A DNA stretch of 64,000 bases from Neobacillus sp. SuZ13 (GTDB lineage Bacteria > Bacillota > Bacilli > Bacillales > Cytobacillaceae): NCBI RefSeq assembly GCF_030123365.1, contig NZ_CP126107.1:4053501-4117500 (forward strand), in the 5' to 3' direction. Positions 8,912 to 17,855 of the stretch are shown here, piece after piece. A program made the position numbers and the translations under genes. The notes beneath the pieces are model-generated. The model worked only from the letters and a program-made list of their open reading frames with translations. It was not told the DNA's origin and made no database searches. Numbering within the stretch: the first letter of the stretch is position 1; the number at the start of each line of letters is the position of its first letter.

Positions 8912-9385
8912 TTGTTCCCATGGAATATATTCCCTTTTGATAAAAATATAAAGGAAAAGATGACAAAAATGAAGCCGGAAGAAATTAATAATTATGTTCA
9001 GGATGTTTTAGGGAAACTCATGCCTGGAAATATGAAAGCGGGAATAAATCCAGCAGAGATGTTCCAGGGATTCCAATCACCGGTATCCTCCCCACTATCC
9101 ACTAGCGATCCTTTACATTCAACTGCCTTTGAGACTCATAATTATGTATACGTTAGAATTTCAATAAAACAGGAGGAATGGGTTAAGCAGCTTCGAATTT
9201 ATCACACATCCAATCAACTCATTTTAGAGCATATCCCTCATCATGAAGATAAACACACGATTACCCTTCCAGCTATAGTAAAAAAGAAAGGGGCAACTGC
9301 TACCTTTAAAGATGGCGTGCTTGAAGTTAAAATCCCTAAAAATATTGATTTGCAATATTCACAAATAGACGTTACGGAAATTTAA
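8912..9385 (+). CDS. Hsp20/alpha-crystallin-like protein
   Basis: A 157-aa protein. Its C-terminal 80 residues have the beta-strand pattern of small heat shock proteins (VYVRISIKQEEW, then LRIYHTSNQLILEH, then the strand GVLEVKIPK). The N-terminal part, rich in Phe and Pro, is like Bacillus spore proteins of this fold (CotM/CotP/GerT type). The TTG at 8912 is chosen because GGGTGAG lies four to five bases before it. The GTG at 8903 overlaps that site. A spore role is an inference. Confidence 0.65.
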   Translation: MFPWNIFPFDKNIKEKMTKMKPEEINNYVQDVLGKLMPGNMKAGINPAEMFQGFQSPVSSPLSTSDPLHSTAFETHNYVYVRISIKQEEWVKQLRIYHTSNQLILEHIPHHEDKHTITLPAIVKKKGATATFKDGVLEVKIPKNIDLQYSQIDVTEI

Positions 9386-9408
9386 ACCAATCCAATAAGT
9401 ACTAAGTT

Positions 9409-9437
9409 TTAAGGACAGCAAATCTGCTGTCCTTTCT
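9409..9437. terminator. Bidirectional terminator
   Basis: AAGGACAGCA and TGCTGTCCTT form a hairpin between two convergent genes. Confidence 0.8.
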
Positions 9438-9438
9438 G

Positions 9439-9909
9439 TTATTGATCTTTATTTGATTCCTTCATATTATCCATATCCATGTTATCCATAGTGCTCTTTC
9501 CATTAGCATCCTCAGGTTCACTAGGGGTCCCGACAACAAATTCCTTTTTAGGCATGTTGTGCATATCTCTTGCAGTAACATGTGAGATGATATAATACGT
9601 ACCTTCTTGATTGAAAGCTTTTTCTAGACGATAGATTCCATTCTCAGAATGTTTTATTTCTACTTTTTCATGGTTGTCATTTTTCGCACGCCAAATCTCA
9701 AAGATAACTTCTGCATCCTCCACTTGATCTTTCCCCTGGGTGACCTTCGCTTCAAATGTGACTGGCTTGTTCAGTTCACCTGGATTGGGTTTGATGGTCA
9801 AGTCTACTTCCACCATTTGCGGCAGATTATCCTCTTGATCTTTTTTATTACAAGACACAACGATATTTAAACAAAGAACAATCACTAAAAAAACGAAAAA
9901 CTTTTTCAA
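9439..9909 (-). CDS. FixH/YtkA-like lipoprotein
   Basis: A secreted lipoprotein of 156 aa. The N terminus MKKFFVFLVIVLCLNIVVSC is a lipoprotein signal with the lipobox VVSC, the cysteine at residue 20. The middle (about residues 35-125) has the Ig-like YtkA pattern: LTIKPNPGELNKPVTFEAKV, then YRLEKAFNQEGTYYIISHV. The C-terminal tail is rich in Met, Asp and Asn (MDNMDMDNMKESN), which could bind copper. The TTG start follows GGAGAGGGAGACC. It lies 12 bp after the 94-aa gene upstream, probably in one operon. Confidence 0.75.
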   Translation of the reverse strand: MKKFFVFLVIVLCLNIVVSCNKKDQEDNLPQMVEVDLTIKPNPGELNKPVTFEAKVTQGKDQVEDAEVIFEIWRAKNDNHEKVEIKHSENGIYRLEKAFNQEGTYYIISHVTARDMHNMPKKEFVVGTPSEPEDANGKSTMDNMDMDNMKESNKDQ

Positions 9910-9921
9910 GGTCTCCCTCTC

Positions 9922-10200
9922 CTATCTTAATTCTTCCATCACTTTATTGTGAATTTTAATTAAATGTACCTTAGCTTCTAGCGAAACTGTTGAATCACTA
10001 ACTCTTTTAATGGCAAAAAAATATTTCTCAAATTTGCTTTTTCTGATTCTCGGGTGTGAATTTTCATCGAGAAGTTCTCTTTTTATTGCTTCTAGCAATG
10101 TATCCTTACTGCTTTTCCCCATCGTATCAAGTAACCGATGATTCCAAATAAGCCGATATTCTTCTAATAGATGATCAAAGGACACCTTTTCAATAGACAA
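9922..10200 (-). CDS. Small protein of unknown function (92 aa)
   Basis: A helical, charged 92-aa protein. I do not recognise the family. The chosen TTG at 10200 (MSIEKVSFDHLLEEY) is seven bases after GGGGGGA. The earlier TTG at 10206 is almost on top of that site. It is 12 bp upstream of the YtkA-like lipoprotein gene and likely cotranscribed with it. Confidence 0.65.
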   Translation of the reverse strand: MSIEKVSFDHLLEEYRLIWNHRLLDTMGKSSKDTLLEAIKRELLDENSHPRIRKSKFEKYFFAIKRVSDSTVSLEAKVHLIKIHNKVMEELR

Positions 10201-10300
10201 AAACAATCCCCCCTTTTTGTCTTCACTTGCATTGTTACATATTTACTGACCACATTGCAAAAAATAACTTTTAACAACACCGAGGAAGGAGAATCCTTAA

Positions 10301-10546
10301 ATGTCAACACCTTATAAATGTCCAAATTGCAAGACGAATCGAAGCCGTTTTAATTTGATTCAACAAGTATCTCATTCTGTTAAACTCGACCCACAATCAG
10401 GGGCTGTGATCAAAGAGTATGCTGAAAACGATTTAGAGCCCTTTCATCTCCCTTACAATGGCCCCGATTACCGAATACAATGCGGTGCTTGCGGTTTAAT
10501 AGAGGATGAACGTACCTTTATCAAATTTGGAGAACAGCCGTTATAG
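10301..10546 (+). CDS. Small zinc-ribbon protein
   Basis: An 81-aa protein with two CxxC knuckles, CPNC near residue 8 and CGAC near residue 62, which fit a zinc ribbon. The start follows AGGAAGGAG. No enzyme motif is present. It may bind nucleic acid or act as a structural small protein. It is followed by a strong terminator. Confidence 0.7.
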   Translation: MSTPYKCPNCKTNRSRFNLIQQVSHSVKLDPQSGAVIKEYAENDLEPFHLPYNGPDYRIQCGACGLIEDERTFIKFGEQPL

Positions 10547-10557
10547 CTCAACCTCAA

Positions 10558-10601
10558 ACAAAAACATCCCCAATTGGAGTGTCCAATATAAGGATGTTTT
10601 T
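10558..10601. terminator. Bidirectional terminator
   Basis: AAAAACATCC pairs with GGATGTTTTTG around a 20-nt loop between two convergent genes. Confidence 0.75.
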
Positions 10602-10611
10602 GTTTTATTTA

Positions 10612-11430
10612 TTAAAATTTATTTTCCTTAAGAAAATCCTGTGAATCCACTTTCCAAGCGTCCAGCGGTGAAAATCTAATCAGGTGAATGTCTCCCCTAA
10701 AGGTTTGTCTGCCTCTATTTTTAATATACCAGTCAATTTCCACTGGTACGTCCAAACTGAGTTCTTCCGTTAAATCCTCTGCTGGCAATAATTCGATTCG
10801 AGACAGTCTAATATTTTCAACATTTTCTAAAATGGGCTTCCAATTAATTTTTTGAAGTGAGGCTAATGATGTAATTCGGCGGTCTTGCTGCTTAAATCCT
10901 GCTACATAGGCATTTATGACTTCATAGGGATTCGCTTTACCTAAATACTGATTTAATTTACCTGAAGCTTTTAGTACCATAAGCATATGCGATAAGTCCA
11001 TTGAGTTCGTACGATGGGTGGTACTGCCATAAAAATGAATACAAAAGTGTCCTGGAAAGTTATTCTGCAGTGCACCCGCACCATGGGGCATCCCATGCAT
11101 GGAACCTGCAATCCATTGGTCCTTATGAATAACAATTATGGCCCTTCGTTTCCAGCTCCATTGGCCCCCGTATATCCTCTTCATGATCTTCGTATCCTTG
11201 GTGGTTAAGGGTTGGACGTCCGCATGGTGGCTACCTGCCCGTCTTTGCACTTTAAACTTTTTACCCGTTTCTACATCCAAAACAGTAAATTTTGTGTATT
11301 TAGGTAGAATTTGATTAACTTCTTTCCAGTTCAACATCTCAATTTTATAACTAATCGTTGATGCTGCTTTAACCTCTTGACCATTTAGGAGGATATGAAT
11401 AAATACAAAAAAAATAACTACCCTCTTCAT
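10612..11430 (-). CDS. Secreted protein of unknown function
   Basis: A 272-aa protein with a signal peptide (MKRVVIFFVFIHILLNGQEVKA, cleavage probably after KA at residue 22). The exported part has conserved-looking His/Cys/Trp clusters: RRAGSHHADVQP, then GQWSWKRR, then HFCIHFYGSTTH. These could be metal-binding or catalytic sites of a cell wall enzyme, but I cannot assign a family. The C-terminal 70 residues read like a beta-sandwich. The start has AAAAGGAGGATGCG before ATG. Confidence 0.7.
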   Translation of the reverse strand: MKRVVIFFVFIHILLNGQEVKAASTISYKIEMLNWKEVNQILPKYTKFTVLDVETGKKFKVQRRAGSHHADVQPLTTKDTKIMKRIYGGQWSWKRRAIIVIHKDQWIAGSMHGMPHGAGALQNNFPGHFCIHFYGSTTHRTNSMDLSHMLMVLKASGKLNQYLGKANPYEVINAYVAGFKQQDRRITSLASLQKINWKPILENVENIRLSRIELLPAEDLTEELSLDVPVEIDWYIKNRGRQTFRGDIHLIRFSPLDAWKVDSQDFLKENKF

Positions 11431-11518
11431 CGCATCCTCCTTTTACAAAATAAATTTTGCCACATTAAAAGAGTTACCTGAAGAGGAAATTATCATTCAT
11501 TCAATCCCGGTATTTTTG

Positions 11519-12424
11519 TTATTTTTCAAGATTTTCTAATTGCGTTCTAATTCCGTTCCAATCCATATTCTCACCGATAAAGACAAGGTTTAATGGCATA
11601 TTCATATCCTCTTTCATATATAACGGCATGCCATAAGAAAATTGAAATAAAAAAGGGAGTTTCGAAAAATCAAACTTAACATAGCCTTTAATTCGGTAAA
11701 TCGTATCAGGCAGCTTTTTCAAAAAATCCTCAAATTTAGTTTGGCTGATTGCCGATTCAAATTGGTAAACAAATGTCGTTAAATTAAGATGGGTTGGCTG
11801 AGCAACCTTTTCAACTGAAACAGAAAGATTTCGCAACTGGTCAACAGAAACCTGTGAAAAATTAGTCAAAAGGCATCTTGCATTTGGATTTATCGACTGA
11901 ATTTCAAAAGTGATCTTCGCTTGCTCACTCTCTGTTAATTCATTCAACTTGTTAACAAGAATGTAGTCCGCATGTCTCACCTGCTCAAGAACCAATTGCT
12001 GAAGTTGTGGACTTAATGATTTTCGAACTAACCACCTTGTGCCATCGACGGTGGTGATTATCCCCTTTATGATTAATTTATCTGCAAATAAGGGAGAAAG
12101 AATCGCATCTAACACCTCCACAGGATGTGCAGCCCCGGTAGTCTCGATGTAGATCACTTCTGGCTCTTTCTCAACCAATAATGATTGCATTTGGGCTTCA
12201 AGCTTATCCTGAATGGAACAACAAATACAACCGCCCAGCAGTTCTTTTAAAGTAACATCTTCCTCGTCAACTATATCAGAATCAATGGAGACCTTACCTA
12301 ATTCATTCATCATTACAGCTGTTTTTCTTCCTGTTCGATGTTCATCCTCTAATAATCGTTTGAGAAGGCTGGTTTTCCCGCTCCCTAAAAAACCGGATAA
12401 AATATAGACCTCAGCTTTTTTCAT
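11519..12424 (-). CDS. COG0523 (CobW-type) GTPase
   Basis: A 301-aa G3E GTPase of the metal-chaperone group. The P-loop GFLGSGKTSL is at residues 11-20, the metal-binding motif CICC is near residue 67, the motif ETTGAAHP follows, and the guanine motif is VNKLNEL. The C-terminal domain (about residues 210-300) is the short CobW_C form. Relatives deliver zinc or other metals to client enzymes. No Zur box was found by eye and the copper operon next door is independent. The client is unknown. Confidence 0.85.
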   Translation of the reverse strand: MKKAEVYILSGFLGSGKTSLLKRLLEDEHRTGRKTAVMMNELGKVSIDSDIVDEEDVTLKELLGGCICCSIQDKLEAQMQSLLVEKEPEVIYIETTGAAHPVEVLDAILSPLFADKLIIKGIITTVDGTRWLVRKSLSPQLQQLVLEQVRHADYILVNKLNELTESEQAKITFEIQSINPNARCLLTNFSQVSVDQLRNLSVSVEKVAQPTHLNLTTFVYQFESAISQTKFEDFLKKLPDTIYRIKGYVKFDFSKLPFLFQFSYGMPLYMKEDMNMPLNLVFIGENMDWNGIRTQLENLEK

Positions 12425-12452
12425 TGTAGTATCCTCCTCCTAGTTTGTAATA

Positions 12453-12490
12453 CCAAAAAATGGACCCAACTTCTTAGGAAGTCGGGCCGC
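12453..12490 (-). terminator. Terminator of ctpA
   Basis: On the minus strand GGGCCCGACTT pairs with AAGTTGGGTCC, followed by ATTTTTTGG. Confidence 0.75.
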
Positions 12491-12496
12491 AATCGT

Positions 12497-14005
12497 TTAT
12501 TTCATCGTTCCCTTTAATACTTTGATCGCCTCTTGCATTTGTGTATCATTGTTTTTAATTTTGTCTCTTAATAAGTCCATTAATTTCAAGGTAGAATCGC
12601 CTTTTAGAATTCCATCAGCTGGGAGCTTGTTAGCTTTTTGGAAAGCTGTGACGGCAGCTTTTGTCTTTTTATCAAAGAATCCGTCTGTCCGCCCAGGGTT
12701 ATATCCTACGGCTTTTAACATTTTCTGTGCAGTTTGTACTTCTGTCCCCGAACTAGATTGTTTTAGTTCTTTATCCGGATTAATGATAGTTAAGGTTGCA
12801 TAATCAGGCAAGGCAACTGCTACATCTGGATTAATCCCCTTTTTATGGATCCAATTTCCGTTTGGTGTTAACCATTTTGCGGTTGTAAATTTAAGATTTG
12901 AACCATCCTTAAAGTCAGAAGCCGTTTGCACAGTTCCCTTCCCAAAAGACTTTTCTCCAACTAGTTTTACACCTGCTGATTCCTTCACAGCCCCTGCTAG
13001 GATTTCTGATGCACTGGCACTGCCTTTATCAATTAAGACAACTAATGGAAGATTTGGATTTCCTTCATTTTGCGACGGATACTCTTTAATCTTTCCATTA
13101 CGATCTTCTACTTTTAAAATAAGTTTTCCTTTAGGAACAAACATGCTCGAAATTGAGATGGCTTGGTCTAATAGACCTCCTGGATTTTGACGCAAATCTA
13201 ATACGAGACCCTTCATGCCTTTACCATTTAATTCATTGAGTTTTTCTACCAGTTCCTTTGCCGTATTGCTAGAAAAACTGGTAATTTGAACCTTTGCAAT
13301 TCCATCACCAACCATTTCACCATAAACCGTTTCAATCGGAATCTCATCTCTAATAATTGGGACTGTCATTGGTGGTGCATCTGTTCCTGGTCGTTGGATG
13401 GACAACTCTACCTTCGTACCCTTTTTGCCACGAATTAGGGTTACTGCTTGAGTTGAATTCATGCCTTGTAGGCTTTTTCCATTCACGGACATAATCATAT
13501 CATTAGGTTTTAAGCCAGCTTTTTCAGCTGGAGAGCCTTTTATTGGAGAGACAATAACAATATGTCCGTCCTTTTCCTGAATTTCGGCACCTATTCCTTC
13601 AAACGAAGAAGAAATACTGCCATGAAAGCTTTCGGCTTCTTCATTGCTCATATAATCTGAATAGGGGTCATCCAGCGACTCCACCATTCCGTTTATTGCT
13701 CCATTAATAACCTTTTTTTGATCAATATCTTTGTAATAGCCACTCTTCAATGTATCAAATGCTTCATAAAGTTTAGTAAATTCTGGTCGTTCCGTTCCTA
13801 CAGTGACTACCTTTTCATCACCGAACGCGAGTGCAAATGTTGTAATCCCCGCAGAAAGAAACACCACCATAAACAATAGCATGATAAAATGAAATCTTTT
13901 TAATCGTATGTATCCAGTTTTGTTTTCAATTGCCTGATCTTGTTCAATATTGGTATCTTTCACTTTTTCTTGTCCCATTTTCTCATCTTCCAAAGCCTTC
14001 ACCAC
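12497..14005 (-). CDS. ctpA: Carboxyl-terminal processing protease CtpA
   Basis: A membrane-anchored S41 serine protease. It has one N-terminal membrane helix (about residues 38-58), a PDZ domain with the motif SPAEKAGLKPND, the S41 core with catalytic serine in GSASASEI and lysine in FGKGTVQ, and a C-terminal peptidoglycan-binding domain. The end NNDTQMQEAIKVLKG matches B. subtilis CtpA. The start is uncertain: ATG at 14011, GTG at 14005 after GGTGA, or ATG at 13978. The GTG has the best spacing. In B. subtilis ctpA also lies close to deoD and the yod genes. Confidence 0.9.
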   Translation of the reverse strand: MVKALEDEKMGQEKVKDTNIEQDQAIENKTGYIRLKRFHFIMLLFMVVFLSAGITTFALAFGDEKVVTVGTERPEFTKLYEAFDTLKSGYYKDIDQKKVINGAINGMVESLDDPYSDYMSNEEAESFHGSISSSFEGIGAEIQEKDGHIVIVSPIKGSPAEKAGLKPNDMIMSVNGKSLQGMNSTQAVTLIRGKKGTKVELSIQRPGTDAPPMTVPIIRDEIPIETVYGEMVGDGIAKVQITSFSSNTAKELVEKLNELNGKGMKGLVLDLRQNPGGLLDQAISISSMFVPKGKLILKVEDRNGKIKEYPSQNEGNPNLPLVVLIDKGSASASEILAGAVKESAGVKLVGEKSFGKGTVQTASDFKDGSNLKFTTAKWLTPNGNWIHKKGINPDVAVALPDYATLTIINPDKELKQSSSGTEVQTAQKMLKAVGYNPGRTDGFFDKKTKAAVTAFQKANKLPADGILKGDSTLKLMDLLRDKIKNNDTQMQEAIKVLKGTMK

Positions 14006-14110
14006 TTTCATTCACCATAAAAATTAACTCTTAGTGATTAGAATAACATCTTTTACTTAAAATTAACAAAGAAAAGTTAATGAAATTATTAATATTCACA
14101 GGAAATCGAT

Positions 14111-14152
14111 ATTCACAAAAAACGACACCTACCAAATAGTAAGTGCCGTTCG
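14111..14152 (-). terminator. Terminator of the copper operon
   Basis: On the minus strand ACGGCACTTAC pairs imperfectly with GGTAGGTGTCGT and is followed by TTTTTTG. Confidence 0.7.
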
Positions 14153-14155
14153 TAT

Positions 14156-14362
14156 CTATTCTACATCATAGCCTTGGTCTTCGACGGCTTCTTTTAACTT
14201 TGTGATTGGGGCTTTGTTGGAATCATGACCAACCTCAACCTTGCCATCCTTTAGTGAAACATTTACTTCGCTTACCCCTTTAACACTTAGAAGTGCTGTT
14301 TTGACTGCTTTTTCGCAATGTCCGCAAGTCATCCCTGAAACCTGTAATGTTGTTTTCTCCAT
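14156..14362 (-). CDS. copZ: Copper chaperone CopZ
   Basis: A 68-aa heavy-metal-associated protein with the copper-binding motif MTCGHC (residues 11-16). It hands Cu(I) to the CopA pump. It lies 22 bp downstream of copA in the same direction, as the second gene of the operon. In B. subtilis copZ comes first and copA second, so the order is reversed here. Confidence 0.93.
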   Translation of the reverse strand: MEKTTLQVSGMTCGHCEKAVKTALLSVKGVSEVNVSLKDGKVEVGHDSNKAPITKLKEAVEDQGYDVE

Positions 14363-14384
14363 GACGATTACCTCACTTTTTTAT

Positions 14385-16574
14385 TTATATATTCATTCTC
14401 TTCAATCGAAGGGAATTAGACACAACTGATACTGAACTAAATGCCATGGCTGCACCAGCAACCCAAGGAGCCAACAATCCTAGGGCCGCTATCGGTATTC
14501 CGCCTGTATTGTATACAAGAGCCCAGAACAAGTTTTGACGTATATTATGCATCGTTTTTTTACTTAAAGCCATTGCTTTTGGAATCAAGGTTAATTCCCC
14601 GCCAAGAATTGTGATATCAGCTGCTTCGATGGCCACATCTGTTCCAGTACCGATTGCAATTCCAATATCCGCAACTGCAAGAGCTGGGGCATCATTAATG
14701 CCATCACCAACCATTGCCACTTTAAGTCCTTTTGCCTGTAATTCTTTTACATGTTTAGCCTTTTCCTCTGGCAGTACTTCTGCAATGACATGTGTGATTC
14801 CTACTTGATGTGCAATCGCCTTAGCAGTCCGCTCATTGTCACCGGTTAACATAAACACATCAATACCTAAATGAAGTAATTGCTGTACGGCTAATTTGGC
14901 TGTTTCTTTCACTGTATCAGCCACTGCAACCACACCGACAATCGTTGAATTTATAGCAATAAACATGGCTGTTTTTCCCTCGTTTTCTAATCGAGACAGA
15001 TCTTTTTCTCCCGTTAAGCTGGCAATATTTTTAAGATTCATTAACTTTCGCGTGCCCACGAAAATTTCATCATCGCCAATTTTCGCTTCAATTCCATACC
15101 CTGGTACAGCTTTAAACCGTTTAACTGGAAGAGTACTTGACCTTTTTTCAATCCCATATTTTACAATTGCTTCTGCTAATGAATGTTCTGAGGACTTCTC
15201 AGCGGAAACAAGATATTGGAGAACTTTTTTCTCCTCCTGATATGCAATAAAATCAGTCACCATAGGTTGTCCTTTTGTAATTGTGCCGGTTTTATCGAGG
15301 ATGAGTGCATTGATTTTATGAGCTGTTTCTAAATGTTCTCCGCCTTTAAAGAGAATTCCCATTTCGGCTCCTTTCCCCGTTCCGACCATGATGGATGTCG
15401 GTGTAGCCAGGCCGAGTGCACATGGACAGGCAATCACGAGAACAGCAATTGCTGTTTCAAGTGCGGAAGAAAATTCACCAGGGCGGACAAAGAAATACCA
15501 GCTCAAAAAGGTAATCAACGAAATAGCGACCACAATTGGAACAAAATATCCTGAAATGGTATCAGCGACACGTTGAATTGGCGCTTTGCTGCCTTGCGCT
15601 TCTTCGACAATTTTTATTATTCCGGCAAGTGCCGTGTCTTTACCCACTTTCACTGCTTTTATTGTCAAGGTTCCATTTTTATTGATGGTCGAACCTATGA
15701 CTTTATCGCCCACAGCTTTTTCGACCGGGATCGATTCACCAGTTATCATAGATTCATCAACAGATGATTGCCCTAAAGTTACTTCACCGTCAACGGGAAT
15801 TTTTTCACCTGGTTTCACCAATAAAAGATCGGAAACCTTCACTTCTTCAATAGGGATTTGCCTTTGCTTTCCATCTCTGAACACTGTAGCTTCCTTTGCT
15901 TGGAGACTTAGTAATTTAGAAATAGCAATCGTAGTTTTCCCCTTTGCAATTGTTTCAAATAACTTTCCTAAAAGAATTAAAGTAATCAACACGGCACTAG
16001 TCTCAAAATAAAGATGCGGCAGATAGGCCCGGTTTCCAATTGTTTTTATTCCTTCAGCAAGACTATAAAAATAGGCCGCAGAAGTTCCTAGAGTCACAAG
16101 AACATCCATATTTGCACCTTTATTTTTTAATGCTTTAAAAGCACCTACATAAAATTGACCACCAATATAAAATTGCACAGGGGTTGCCAAAAGCAATTGA
16201 AACCAAGGATTCATCAATAAGTGTGGCATTGCCAATCCTAGATCCACTGGAATATGAGCAAGCATCGTATATAAAAGTGGAATGGACAGAATGACCGAAA
16301 GTAGAAACTTCCGTTTTTTCAGCTGCAATTCCTCTGCTTTAAATTGCTGCTTTTGTTCCGCTTCATCAAATCGTGCACCGTAGCCAAGTTTTTCTATTTT
16401 AGCAATAATATCATTACTTGAAACTTGTTCAGTATCAAAAGAAATAGCGGCAGTCTCCATGGCCAAATTGACATTTGCTTGTACACCGTCCATTTTATTT
16501 AGAACCTTTTCAATTCTGGTAGAACAGGCCGCACAAGTCATTCCAGTAATATCTAATTTGAGCTGCTCTTTCAT
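14385..16574 (-). CDS. copA: Copper-exporting P1B-type ATPase
   Basis: Pumps Cu(I) out of the cell. A single N-terminal metal-binding domain carries GMTCAAC near residue 11; B. subtilis CopA has two such domains. Further motifs are the actuator motif TGES, the membrane CPC motif (C383-P-C385), the phosphorylated aspartate in DKTGT (D427) and the hinge motif GDGINDAPAL. The length is 729 aa with about eight membrane helices. The ATG at 16574 follows AGAGGTGATTAAA; the earlier in-frame start at 16601 falls in the promoter. Confidence 0.96.
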   Translation of the reverse strand: MKEQLKLDITGMTCAACSTRIEKVLNKMDGVQANVNLAMETAAISFDTEQVSSNDIIAKIEKLGYGARFDEAEQKQQFKAEELQLKKRKFLLSVILSIPLLYTMLAHIPVDLGLAMPHLLMNPWFQLLLATPVQFYIGGQFYVGAFKALKNKGANMDVLVTLGTSAAYFYSLAEGIKTIGNRAYLPHLYFETSAVLITLILLGKLFETIAKGKTTIAISKLLSLQAKEATVFRDGKQRQIPIEEVKVSDLLLVKPGEKIPVDGEVTLGQSSVDESMITGESIPVEKAVGDKVIGSTINKNGTLTIKAVKVGKDTALAGIIKIVEEAQGSKAPIQRVADTISGYFVPIVVAISLITFLSWYFFVRPGEFSSALETAIAVLVIACPCALGLATPTSIMVGTGKGAEMGILFKGGEHLETAHKINALILDKTGTITKGQPMVTDFIAYQEEKKVLQYLVSAEKSSEHSLAEAIVKYGIEKRSSTLPVKRFKAVPGYGIEAKIGDDEIFVGTRKLMNLKNIASLTGEKDLSRLENEGKTAMFIAINSTIVGVVAVADTVKETAKLAVQQLLHLGIDVFMLTGDNERTAKAIAHQVGITHVIAEVLPEEKAKHVKELQAKGLKVAMVGDGINDAPALAVADIGIAIGTGTDVAIEAADITILGGELTLIPKAMALSKKTMHNIRQNLFWALVYNTGGIPIAALGLLAPWVAGAAMAFSSVSVVSNSLRLKRMNI

Positions 16575-16597
16575 TTTAATCACCTCTAATACTATAT

Positions 16598-16627
16598 ACA
16601 ATACCCCCGGAACCTATATTTCGTCAA
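16598..16627 (-). promoter_or_regulatory. copA promoter with CsoR-type operator
   Basis: On the minus strand the -35 is TTGACG (16622-16627) and the -10 is TATTGT (16598-16603), with an 18-bp spacer. The spacer reads TAGGTTCCGGGGGTATTGTAT through the -10, close to the B. subtilis CsoR box TACCCTACGGGGGTAT. Copper-loaded CsoR would release it. The csoR gene itself is not in the window. Confidence 0.65.
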
Positions 16628-16759
16628 AGGAATAATTTCGAAATCATACTATTTTAATTTAAGTCTAATTTAAACGCATTTCGATGATATTTGTCACAGA
16701 GAAGTCTGTTTTTTATTAATTCTCCATTTTGGTGTTGAGTTCCTGTTATCTAAATAAAT

Positions 16760-16792
16760 TTAAAGCCTCATCCAATATGGAAGAGGCTTGTG
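16760..16792 (-). terminator. Terminator of deoD
   Basis: AAGCCTC and GAGGCTT form a hairpin with a 13-nt loop, followed on the minus strand by TAAATTT. Confidence 0.6.
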
Positions 16793-16796
16793 GTGA

Positions 16797-17501
16797 TTAT
16801 TCCTTTATAGCTGCTTCTAATGCTACTTCAATCATATCATTAAAAGTTAACTGTCTTTCTTCAGCTGTCGTTTCTTCACCTGTTAGAATGTGATCACTAA
16901 CAGTTAGAACCGAAAGTGCTTTACGGTCAAATTTAGCGGCCAAAGTATAAAGTGCTGTCGTTTCCATTTCAATCGCAAGAATTTGGTACTTAGCCCACTT
17001 TTCCAACTCTGCATTATCATTGTAAAACGAATCTGCTGTGAAAATATTTCCTACTTTCAAGTTAAGCCCTTTCGCTACCCCAGCATCATATGCCTTCCGA
17101 AGTAAATCAAAGTTTGCTGTAGGGGCAAAATCGACATGACCAAAGGTAAGTCGATTCATATTTGAATCGGTAGAGCTGGTCATAGCCAGAATAACATCAC
17201 GAACCTTTACATCTTTTTGAATAGCTCCACACGTTCCTACCCGAATTAGATTTTGGACATTATAGCTTTGCATCAATTCATTTATATAAATTGAGATGGA
17301 GGGTACGCCCATTCCAGTTCCTTGAACAGAAATTCGTTTCCCTTTATATGTCCCAGTAAAACCAAACATATTCCGGACCTCATTGTAACATTTTGCATCT
17401 TCTAAAAAGGTTTCAGCAATATATTTTGCCCGAAGCGGATCTCCTGGCAGTAATACTGTCTCTGCTATTTCGTTTTCTTTTGCACCGATATGTACACTCA
17501 T
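16797..17501 (-). CDS. deoD: Purine nucleoside phosphorylase DeoD type
   Basis: Splits purine nucleosides with phosphate for purine salvage. The 234-aa length, the start MSVHIGAKENEIAETVLLPGDPLRAK, and the motifs RVGTCGA and EMETTALY are those of the hexameric DeoD family. The active-site aspartate is in TVSDH. The start follows TTGGAGGATTTTAA. Its place between ctpA and yodL agrees with B. subtilis. Confidence 0.95.
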   Translation of the reverse strand: MSVHIGAKENEIAETVLLPGDPLRAKYIAETFLEDAKCYNEVRNMFGFTGTYKGKRISVQGTGMGVPSISIYINELMQSYNVQNLIRVGTCGAIQKDVKVRDVILAMTSSTDSNMNRLTFGHVDFAPTANFDLLRKAYDAGVAKGLNLKVGNIFTADSFYNDNAELEKWAKYQILAIEMETTALYTLAAKFDRKALSVLTVSDHILTGEETTAEERQLTFNDMIEVALEAAIKE

Positions 17502-17661
17502 TTAAAATCCTCCAATCAAGAACTGCGCACAGTTTTTAATGATTAAAACTGTGTCAAGGACAATATATCATAAACATTTTCCAATGAGAAACTCTGCAAC
17601 GAAATAGACATGAATTTTTTAATTTGTGGAAAGCTATTTTTAGATTGGAGGGAGATTATTC

Positions 17662-17790
17662 ATGGGTAAAAAACATCGAAGCCGCATTAATTCACCGAAG
17701 AAAAATAACCATATCCCTGCTGAGGCAATCGTAGCTGAACACGAAGCACATGCAAAAGAGCACAATGCAACAGGCGGAAGAAAGCACTAA
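17662..17790 (+). CDS. Small basic protein (42 aa)
   Basis: A 42-aa protein that begins MGKKHRSRINSPKKNNH and ends in HNATGGRKH. It has a strong GGAGGGAGA site seven bases before the ATG and a terminator downstream. The Lys/His/Asn-rich make-up resembles small spore or nucleic-acid-binding peptides, but no family is recognised. Confidence 0.7.
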   Translation: MGKKHRSRINSPKKNNHIPAEAIVAEHEAHAKEHNATGGRKH

Positions 17791-17819
17791 GAAAAGCTTG
17801 TTTACTTTAAAAGGAATAA

Positions 17820-17853
17820 AATAAACCTAAGGAATGGTCCTTAGGTTTTTTAG
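17820..17853. terminator. Bidirectional terminator
   Basis: AAACCTAAGGA and TCCTTAGGTTT with a 4-nt loop and T/A runs on both sides, between convergent genes. Confidence 0.85.
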
Positions 17854-17855
17854 AG

